Shown piece by piece: positions 14,203 to 19,698 of a stretch of 19,698 bases of DNA. Numbering within the stretch: the stretch's first letter is position 1; the number at the start of each line of letters is the position of its first letter. The stretch spans positions 1-19,698 of the forward strand of contig JALSIL010000238.1 in assembly GCA_026990095.1 (NCBI GenBank), read 5' to 3'. Under the pieces are notes generated by a model, which saw only the letters and a program-made list of their open reading frames with translations, did no database searches and had not been told where the DNA came from. Origin of the DNA: Lysobacterales bacterium (GTDB lineage Bacteria > Pseudomonadota > Gammaproteobacteria > Xanthomonadales > Marinicellaceae). The position numbers and the translations under genes were made by a program.

Positions 14203-16677
14203 TTAAGCGGCTTTTATTTTGGATATTTTTGACTTTTTAATCACTTTTGTGCGGTCAAAGGCATCAAAGTCAAAGTCATCTACATTAATCACATCCATCA
14301 CTTGTGCTCGAACAACTTTTAGCTTGTCGTGCTCATCTTGATTGATGATGTCTTTGGCTAAGGCTTGAGCCAGATTTTCATCTGGTGTTATGGCACTGAT
14401 TTGCCCTGCTTTTAGGGCTTTAAGAATGCGGCGTTCTAAGGGTTCAACTTCGATGACTTTTTTCAATGTTTCGTTCATTTTTGCAACAATGTTTTTGTCA
14501 CTGACAGCTTTATCAATCCCATCGGTTAAGCGGGCACGTGTTTCATTTGGGTTTAAAATCAAACTTGCTGCCTTGTGACCCAACCGATCACCTGCTGGTA
14601 ACTCATGGTTACCAAATGGCAACACCAAACGCCGTAAGATAAATCCAACCACTTTGCTTGGGTAGTTGTAGGTTAATAATTTTAAGGCTTGTTCGATTTT
14701 ATAAAAATGTTGGTGTAATGACCAAGCAACCAAGGCTTGGTCGGCTTTTTGTGAGCCTTGGTCTCGATAACGTTTGAGTACCGCAGATGCCATGTATAAA
14801 TGACTTAACACATCACCTAAACGGGCAGATGTTTTTTCTTTCTTTTTTAATGCTCCACCTAGTGTTAGCATAGATACATCGGCAGCCAACCCAAAGGCGG
14901 CACTGTAACGTGTGATACGAGCGTAAAACTTTTTACTAAAGTTGTCCGATGGGGCTTTTTCTAAACGCCACAAGCCTAAACCCATAAAGAATGAACGAAC
15001 CGCATTACTGAAGCTATAACCGATGTGTTTGAATAGTATTTCATCAAACTTAACTAGGCGAGTATCGGCATCCTCAATATTTGCTGCTTCCATTTCTTTA
15101 AGCACATAGGGGTGGCAACGAATGGCTCCTTGCCCAAAGATAATCATACTGCGGGTCAAAATATTTGCCCCTTCAACCGTAATCCAAATAGGTAAACCCA
15201 TCCAAGCACGACCGAGGTAATTTTTTGGCCCCATGATTATGCCTTTACCGCCATGAATATCCATGGCGTGTGAAATTATTGTGCGCGACATGTCGGTTGC
15301 ATGCATTTTGGCAATTGCTGATGGCACGGCAGGAATTTCCCCTTGATCCACAGCCAATGCTGTCATGGTCGAGGTGGCTGCCATTGAATATGTCATGCCA
15401 GCAATTTCACACAAAGCTTCTTCGACGCCTTCAAAACGACCAATAGGAATATTAAATTGTTTGCGAATGCGAGCATAAGCACCCGTGGCAAAGGTTACCA
15501 TTTTAGCACCACCAGTTGAACATGAGGGCAAGGAAATTGAACGACCAACAGACAAACATTCGACCAGCATCTTCCACCCTTGACCAATCATCTTTTCGCC
15601 ACCAATAATGTAGCTTAAAGGAATAAAGACATCTTTGCCAATAATCGGACCATTCATAAACATGACATCTAATGGATTATGGCGTCTACCAATTTCCATG
15701 CCTTTGGTGTCGCGTGGCAGTAGAGCTAAGGTGATGCCTAATTCATTTGTATCGCCCAACAAACCATCAGGGTCTAACATTTGAAATGCCAAGCCAACAA
15801 CCGTCGCAACGGGTGCTAAGGTGATGTAACGTTTGTTAAAATTTAATAAAATGCCGAGTTGTTGTTTGCCTTCAAATTTGCGTTTGCAGACAACTCCCGT
15901 ATCGGGAATAGAGGTGGCATCAGAACCAGCAGTAGGACCTGTTAAACCAAAACAGGGAATGTCTTTTCCTGCGGCAAGGTTTGGCAAGTAGTGGTCTTTT
16001 TGTTCTTGTGTGCCATATAAGTGCAAAAGTTCACCTGGACCTAAAGAATTGGGAACAGCAACGGTTGCGGCAACAGCGACACTGCGAGAGGCTAATTTTT
16101 GCAATACCATTGAATGACCTAAAGCTGAAAAACCCAATCCACCGTACTTTTTGGAAATTATCATGCCAATAAAACCATTGTCACGAATAAACTGCCACAC
16201 TTCTTTGGGCATATCACCTTTGACGTGGTTTATTTCGTATTCATCAACCATTGAACATAATTCAGCAACGGGTCCATCGATAAAGGCTTGCTCATCCGAT
16301 GTTAGTTGTGGGGCTGGTATTTCATGAAGTTTTTTAAAGTTTGGTTTACCACTAAATAATTCCCCATCCCAGCTGACCGTGCCCGATTCAAGTGCAATGC
16401 GTTCGGTTTCAGAAAGTTTGGGCAAGGCTTTTTTATAAAACTTTAAAAATGGTGCAGTAATCATTTGTTGACGAATGGATTTGATGTTTAAAACCACTGA
16501 TGCAACGATAAAAATAAGCCAAATAAGTGACAGTGATAGCCACCCAAAAGAAAACTTCCATGAGACCAAAGCCATAACAATGGCGGTGGCAATTGTCCAT
16601 GTTTTTAAATTGGTTTTGAGATAAGAGCAGAAGAATGTCACTGCTAAAAATGTGCCTAATAAAATTAAAAAATTCAT
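14203..16677 (-). CDS. fadE: Acyl-CoA dehydrogenase FadE, membrane-anchored
   Basis: Flavin enzyme that makes the first double bond in fatty acyl-CoA during beta-oxidation, feeding electrons to the respiratory chain. At 824 residues it is close to E. coli FadE (814) and colinear. It starts with hydrophobic membrane segments (residues ~2-20 and ~28-65), then KSIRQQMITAPF, GKPNFKKLHEIP and LTSDEQAFIDGPV. The dehydrogenase core has PNSLGPGELL (~208), FGLTGPTAGSDA, NKRYITLAPVATV, GRRHNPL, VECLSVGRSISLPS, GGKGIIMG, ITVEGANILTRSM (~495) and IFGQGAIRCHPYVL; the C-terminal domain ends SKISKIKAA. The start has a strong GGAG (minus strand, 16688-16685) seven bases before the ATG. The divergent TetR gene and two operator-like sites in its promoter suggest fatty-acid-responsive repression. 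I could not place the catalytic glutamate with certainty. Confidence 0.96.
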   Translation of the reverse strand: MNFLILLGTFLAVTFFCSYLKTNLKTWTIATAIVMALVSWKFSFGWLSLSLIWLIFIVASVVLNIKSIRQQMITAPFLKFYKKALPKLSETERIALESGTVSWDGELFSGKPNFKKLHEIPAPQLTSDEQAFIDGPVAELCSMVDEYEINHVKGDMPKEVWQFIRDNGFIGMIISKKYGGLGFSALGHSMVLQKLASRSVAVAATVAVPNSLGPGELLHLYGTQEQKDHYLPNLAAGKDIPCFGLTGPTAGSDATSIPDTGVVCKRKFEGKQQLGILLNFNKRYITLAPVATVVGLAFQMLDPDGLLGDTNELGITLALLPRDTKGMEIGRRHNPLDVMFMNGPIIGKDVFIPLSYIIGGEKMIGQGWKMLVECLSVGRSISLPSCSTGGAKMVTFATGAYARIRKQFNIPIGRFEGVEEALCEIAGMTYSMAATSTMTALAVDQGEIPAVPSAIAKMHATDMSRTIISHAMDIHGGKGIIMGPKNYLGRAWMGLPIWITVEGANILTRSMIIFGQGAIRCHPYVLKEMEAANIEDADTRLVKFDEILFKHIGYSFSNAVRSFFMGLGLWRLEKAPSDNFSKKFYARITRYSAAFGLAADVSMLTLGGALKKKEKTSARLGDVLSHLYMASAVLKRYRDQGSQKADQALVAWSLHQHFYKIEQALKLLTYNYPSKVVGFILRRLVLPFGNHELPAGDRLGHKAASLILNPNETRARLTDGIDKAVSDKNIVAKMNETLKKVIEVEPLERRILKALKAGQISAITPDENLAQALAKDIINQDEHDKLKVVRAQVMDVINVDDFDFDAFDRTKVIKKSKISKIKAA

Positions 16678-16701
16678 TTTGAGTCTCCAATAAATAATAC
16701 C

Positions 16702-16718
16702 ATACGCTACAGTATGGA
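16702..16718. promoter_or_regulatory. Operator copy 1 for the TetR regulator
   Basis: ATACGCTACAGTATGGA. The core CCATAC (16700-16705) / GTATGG (16712-16717) is an inverted repeat with a six-base gap, as TetR dimers usually need. It overlaps the predicted fadE -10 (16711-16716). It shares ATACGCTnnnGTATGGA exactly with a second copy 37 bases away. Confidence 0.65.
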
Positions 16719-16739
16719 ATGGTTTTAGTCAAAAGTCAA
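16711..16739 (-). promoter_or_regulatory. Promoter of fadE
   Basis: On the minus strand, TTGACT (16739-16734), a 17-base spacer and CATACT (16716-16711). The predicted start is near 16704, about 27 bases before the ATG. A second overlapping TTGACT lies just downstream. The -10 is inside operator copy 1 and the -35 abuts operator copy 2, so a bound repressor should block the polymerase. Confidence 0.5.
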
Positions 16740-16755
16740 TACGCTTGCGTATGGA
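16739..16755. promoter_or_regulatory. Operator copy 2 for the TetR regulator
   Basis: ATACGCTTGCGTATGGA, containing the perfect palindrome ATACGCTTGCGTAT (16739-16752). It matches copy 1 at all 14 non-spacer positions in the same orientation, 37 bases apart (about three and a half helical turns). It touches the fadE -35 and lies 62 bases before the tetR start, so it could serve both promoters. Confidence 0.65.
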
Positions 16756-16817
16756 TAAGACCAAAAACACCATGTTTTCCTTTCAATCATACCTTAATTA
16801 GTGTTAAATACATATTT

Positions 16818-17387
16818 ATGAATGAAATTGTTAAAAAGAAATCCTTAACGGCAGAAGACTGGCAAGATGCGGCTTTAAATGTTATTGCCCACCAAGGGGT
16901 GGCTGCTGTGGCAGTTGAGCCGCTTGCACGTGAGTTGGGCGTTACCAAAGGAAGTTTTTATTGGCATTTTAGTAACCGCATGGATTTAGTTAAACAATCT
17001 CTAAAAAAGTGGCGTCTAGGTGATAAAAAACTGGTTGAAGAAACGATACTGACCATCAAAAACCCAAAAAAACGACTTCTGGCTTGGTTTAAACTCAGTG
17101 CTGAACCCATACAAACTCACCTTATCTATAGCACTTTACTAGCCGACAGATCGCACACATTAATCTCCAAAATCTTAAAAGAAATTACCTTAGAACGTTT
17201 AAGTCATCTGCAACAATCTTATCAAGAAATGGGCTTTGATGAAAAATTTGCCAAAGCACAATCCTTACTGGCGTATTCAGTTTATGTGGGTTTTTTACAC
17301 ATGTCTAAGACTTTATATGGCTCATTGCCTGACAGCAAACAAGCCGAAGAGTACGCACAGTTTGTTGCTAAACAGTTACTGACCTAA
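16818..17387 (+). CDS. TetR-family regulator, probable repressor of fadE
   Basis: A 189-residue cytoplasmic DNA-binding protein. The N-terminal helix-turn-helix domain (residues ~8-55) has the family pattern LTAEDWQDAALNVIAHQG, then LARELGVTKGSFYWHFSNR and MDLV, the recognition helix followed by the usual FYWHF. The rest is a helical ligand-binding and dimer domain with no recognisable specificity motif. ATG 16818 (MNEIVKKKS) is chosen; the frame is open to 16719, but that stretch runs through both the operator and promoter DNA. No Shine-Dalgarno is seen; TTAAAT (16804-16809) may be a -10 with a very short leader. The divergent arrangement with fadE and the two shared operator-like sites suggest it represses fadE, and perhaps itself, with acyl-CoA as the likely inducer by analogy with PsrA- and FadR-type TetR proteins. 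Confidence 0.9.
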   Translation: MNEIVKKKSLTAEDWQDAALNVIAHQGVAAVAVEPLARELGVTKGSFYWHFSNRMDLVKQSLKKWRLGDKKLVEETILTIKNPKKRLLAWFKLSAEPIQTHLIYSTLLADRSHTLISKILKEITLERLSHLQQSYQEMGFDEKFAKAQSLLAYSVYVGFLHMSKTLYGSLPDSKQAEEYAQFVAKQLLT

Positions 17388-17402
17388 AACCTTTTTATAA
17401 AA

Positions 17403-17414
17403 AGAGACCTTTGC
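17403..17414 (+). repeat. Orphan 12-base match to the IS relic end
   Basis: AGAGACCTTTGC is identical to the first 12 bases of the inverted repeat at 3117. The match ends after that (TTAAATTAGG follows). No inverted partner is visible nearby. It lies in the 75-base gap between the convergent tetR and ftsB genes, which otherwise holds only AT-rich sequence. It could be the remnant end of a second element or chance. Confidence 0.4.
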
Positions 17415-17462
17415 TTAAATTAGGACGATTAAATCGCATATGGTTTAGAAAAAGACTGAATA

Positions 17463-17741
17463 TCAATCATTGTCTTCAATAACTTGAATAAAAGTTTCTC
17501 CTGATTTAATCATACCCATTTCAGAACGAGCACGTTCCTCAATGGCTTCTAAACCATTTTTTAAATCTTCAACTTCTGCTTTGAGCTTCTCATTACGAGC
17601 CCTAAGCTTTTTATTCTTTTCAAGTTGTTCTTGATAGAGTCGCTGCTTTTCTTTTAAATCTTTTGAACCGCCATCGCCAAAAAAATGCAGCCATGACATG
17701 GTGACCAACAGCAACAGTAAAATTATATTAACTGTTTTCAT
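17463..17741 (-). CDS. ftsB: Cell division protein FtsB
   Basis: Small bitopic inner-membrane protein of the FtsQ-FtsL-FtsB divisome subcomplex, which links early and late division proteins and signals to the septal peptidoglycan synthase. At 92 residues it is slightly shorter than E. coli FtsB (103). Visible: a transmembrane helix (about residues 4-21), the conserved FFGDGG after it, a periplasmic coiled coil (~28-66) with LRARNEKLKAEVEDL, and the family signature EAIEERARSEMGMIKSGETF (65-84). The usual gamma-proteobacterial neighbours eno and ispD are absent; it stands alone between tetR (convergent) and an ABC transporter (divergent). A promoter TTGACT / TTTAAA is just upstream, leaving a leader of only about 7 bases and no Shine-Dalgarno. 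Confidence 0.93.
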   Translation of the reverse strand: MKTVNIILLLLLVTMSWLHFFGDGGSKDLKEKQRLYQEQLEKNKKLRARNEKLKAEVEDLKNGLEAIEERARSEMGMIKSGETFIQVIEDND

Positions 17742-17754
17742 TGCGCTTGAGTTG

Positions 17755-17783
17755 TTTAAATAGTGAGCTTGATTTTAAGTCAA
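17755..17783 (-). promoter_or_regulatory. Promoter of ftsB
   Basis: On the minus strand, TTGACT (17783-17778), a 17-base spacer and TTTAAA (17760-17755). The predicted start is near 17748, about 7 bases before the ATG at 17741. The -35 is good and the -10 moderate. Confidence 0.45.
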
Positions 17784-17995
17784 TCTGTTTGAAATTGTAA
17801 GACATAGATGCCATTCCCTTACTTCTTTGATAATTCGTAAATCTCGTGGTAACAAGAATTGGTTATTCTACCAATTCACTAAGGCAGTGACTAATAACAC
17901 ATATAATAAAATTTGAATAATGTTATTATACTTGTAACAAAACAACAGACCAATCGTTTTTAGCACAGCTAAATCCATTATTTTTAGGAAAAAAC

Positions 17996-18925
17996 ATGAT
18001 AGAAGTAAAAAATTTAAGTAAATCTTTTGGTGCATTTGAAGCCGTAAAAGACATTTCATTTACTGCCAACACGGGGCAAATATTTGGTTTATTGGGTCCA
18101 AATGGAGCGGGAAAGTCAACCACGATAAACTGCATCAGTGGTTTGGTTAAAGCCACTAGTGGTTCGGTGTCAATTAACAACTTTAATATTGCCACACAAG
18201 CAGTCAAAGCGAAGCAATCTTTAGGAATCGTGCCACAAGAGTTGGCACTCTATGATGATTTATCTGCTCATGAAAATTTAGTTTTTTGGGGTTCTGCCTA
18301 TGGATTGTCAGGCAAAAAACTTGAAAGTCGTATTCAAGAAGTTCTACTTGATGTGGGTTTAGAGTCCCGTCAAAAAGAACCTGTCAAACAGTTTAGTGGT
18401 GGCATGAAAAGACGACTTAATTTTGCCTGTGCGATTTTGCACAAACCTTCAGCTTTGTTATTAGATGAGCCAACAGTAGGTGTCGATCCGCAATCGCGCG
18501 AGCATTTATTGCAAGCAACGATAAAACTAAAAGAATCTGGAACGGCGGTTATATACACGACACATTATATGGAAGAAGCCGAAAGGCTGTGTGACCAGTT
18601 GCTTATCATGGATAAAGGGCAAGTGATTGCGGCAGGGACTGTAGAAGCCTTGCGCCAACAGATGGGAGAGCGTGACTTAATTACACTTAAAGGGCGTTAT
18701 CAAGAAGGAGTTAATAAGCAATTACTTGAAGGCATTGGAGCACAAGTGCTTGAGCTTTCACATCAAGAAGTGCGTATTTTGATTCCTGAAGCATCAAAAT
18801 GCTTAACTAAAGTACTAAAGAGTGTTGCAAAAATAGGAAAAGTTCACCAGGTTAAAATTCAACAAGCCAATTTGGAGAGCTTGTTTATTAAACTTACGGG
18901 ACGAGCATTGCGAGATGCCACATGA
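17996..18925 (+). CDS. ABC-2 type exporter, ATP-binding subunit
   Basis: A 309-residue cytoplasmic ATPase that powers export through the permease encoded next. Motifs: Walker A GPNGAGKST (34-42), Q-loop in IVPQE, signature FSGGMKRR (133-140), Walker B ALLLDEP (153-159), and switch histidine in TTHYMEEAERLCD (His190). A C-terminal extension of about 85 residues (from ERDLITLKG) is typical of the DrrA/NatA/CcmA-like drug or ion exporter class. The start has a clear AGGA (17986-17989) six bases before the ATG. A TATAAT lies at 17902-17907 but has no obvious -35. The stop overlaps the permease start by four bases (ATGA), so the two are translationally coupled. The substrate is unknown. Confidence 0.95.
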   Translation: MIEVKNLSKSFGAFEAVKDISFTANTGQIFGLLGPNGAGKSTTINCISGLVKATSGSVSINNFNIATQAVKAKQSLGIVPQELALYDDLSAHENLVFWGSAYGLSGKKLESRIQEVLLDVGLESRQKEPVKQFSGGMKRRLNFACAILHKPSALLLDEPTVGVDPQSREHLLQATIKLKESGTAVIYTTHYMEEAERLCDQLLIMDKGQVIAAGTVEALRQQMGERDLITLKGRYQEGVNKQLLEGIGAQVLELSHQEVRILIPEASKCLTKVLKSVAKIGKVHQVKIQQANLESLFIKLTGRALRDAT

Positions 18926-19698
18926 TAAATCCATTAACAAGAACTGTTTTGAAAGGCACCTTGTCCAAATTGTTGAAAGAAAAATGGCAATTAGCCCTGT
19001 GGTTGGTAATTCCTATGATGATGGCCGCTCTTTTTTCTTTGATGTCAGGATCAGATGGCAATGCTAAACCCAGTGGTATTTTGTTGATAACCGACAATGA
19101 TGACAGCTTTTTGTCACAAATGTTTGTCCGCACCTTTAGCCAGGGACCTCTTGCTGATATGTTTACTCTTAAGAAAGTGAAGAAAGATGAAGGGCAAACC
19201 ATTATGTCGGCAGGTGATGCCAGTGTGTGGTTAACGATAGAAAAAGGCTTCACGCAAAACTTTGTTGATAACAAACCCACAACATTAAAACTGGTTAAAA
19301 ACCCCAGTCAAAATATTCTGCCTGAAATTGCTGAGATAATGGTGACAACTTTGGCAGATACGGGTCATTATATTCAATTGTTATTTAGTGATGAGTTGCA
19401 GCAGTTCGACGACCTCATAACGGGCAAGGGTATTTCTGATGAGCAAATGGCAATGATGAGTGTGCAAATAAAACACACGGTAGACTTGTTAGAGAAACAG
19501 CTATTTCCGCCACAAATTCAGGCAAAGAAAAAGGTTAAAGCCGATGAAAGTAAAAAGACAGAATCAAAACATTCATTTATGTATATGATGTTTCCGGGTA
19601 TTCTTTTTATGTCTTTGTTGTTTTCTGCCCAAGGTATGGCGCAAGATTTTTGGAAAGACAAGTCTCAAGGCATTTTGTCCCGTTTAATTTCTTCACCT
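18922..19698 (+). CDS. ABC-2 type exporter, permease subunit (3' end outside window)
   Basis: Starts inside the ATPase stop codon (ATGA overlap) and stays open to the right edge, 259 residues. Layout: MINPLTRTVLKGTLSKLLKEKW, a first membrane helix (about residues 24-40, LALWLVIPMMMAALFSLM), a large extracytoplasmic domain (~45-210) with GILLITDNDDSFLSQMF, then a second helix beginning at MYMMFPGILFMSLLFSA, followed by the cytoplasmic KDKSQGILSRLISSP. This is the usual shape of ABC2_membrane_3 (NatB/YhgE-like) permeases, in which a long periplasmic domain separates helix 1 from the remaining five. The other helices lie outside the window. With the preceding ATPase it should form a homodimeric or paired exporter. 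Confidence 0.88.
   Translation, partial: MINPLTRTVLKGTLSKLLKEKWQLALWLVIPMMMAALFSLMSGSDGNAKPSGILLITDNDDSFLSQMFVRTFSQGPLADMFTLKKVKKDEGQTIMSAGDASVWLTIEKGFTQNFVDNKPTTLKLVKNPSQNILPEIAEIMVTTLADTGHYIQLLFSDELQQFDDLITGKGISDEQMAMMSVQIKHTVDLLEKQLFPPQIQAKKKVKADESKKTESKHSFMYMMFPGILFMSLLFSAQGMAQDFWKDKSQGILSRLISSP

Noticed and set aside
16719..16817. 33-residue N-terminal extension of the TetR regulator
   Set aside because: It runs through the operators and the fadE promoter and is unlike TetR N-termini; ATG 16818 places the helix-turn-helix at the usual distance.
17392..17405. Terminator after tetR (CTTTTT ATA AAAAAG)
   Set aside because: A purely A/T stem with a three-base loop and no following T run; too weak to call.
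17859..17891. Small hairpins TTGGT/ACCAA and CACT/AGTG upstream of the ABC operon as a riboswitch or attenuator
   Set aside because: Stems of five and four bases are at chance level in this composition; no known leader motif recognised.

Overview
The window looks like chromosomal DNA of an AT-rich gammaproteobacterium. The evidence is a PlsB-type glycerol-3-phosphate acyltransferase and a membrane-anchored FadE, both about as long as the E. coli proteins and aligning with them (from memory) over nearly their whole length, together with HslVU and FtsB. I cannot name the genus. Nothing looks like a phage, plasmid or large genomic island. The only mobile DNA I see is one short relic, plus an orphan fragment that resembles its end.

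Layout. (1) 1-3011, minus: a large two-component-propeller sensor histidine kinase, cut off by the left edge. (2) 3012-3346: intergenic, holding a 161-bp insertion-sequence relic with perfect 19-bp inverted ends and, next to it, a heat-shock-like promoter for hslV. (3) 3347-5238, plus: the hslV-hslU protease operon. (4) 5318-6148, plus: a methionine-rich lipoprotein of unknown role, ended by a strong hairpin terminator. (5) 6211-8640, plus: plsB, the first acyltransferase of phospholipid synthesis. (6) 8644-13053, minus: a giant three-domain glycosyltransferase with a coiled-coil linker, tail-to-tail with plsB. (7) 13151-14029, plus: a SAM-dependent methyltransferase divergent from the glycosyltransferase; both appear to be read from very short or absent leaders. 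(8) 14203-16677, minus: fadE (fatty-acid beta-oxidation), divergent from (9) 16818-17387, plus: a TetR-family regulator. The control region between them holds two copies of a 17-bp operator-like element. (10) 17463-17741, minus: ftsB (cell division). (11) 17996-19698, plus: an ABC exporter ATPase and its permease, the latter cut off by the right edge.

How the parts fit. Three themes recur: protein quality control (HslVU), membrane lipid building and breakdown (PlsB, FadE with its probable TetR repressor), and cell-envelope work (lipoprotein, polysaccharide glycosyltransferase with methyltransferase, FtsB, ABC exporter, sensor kinase with a periplasmic propeller). Most neighbours are separate transcription units. 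The clear operons are hslVU and the ABC ATPase/permease pair. I did not find a wholly new system. The best leads are the fadE/tetR double operator, the apparently leaderless divergent glycosyltransferase/methyltransferase pair, the IS relic beside the hslVU promoter, and the lipoprotein of unknown family.
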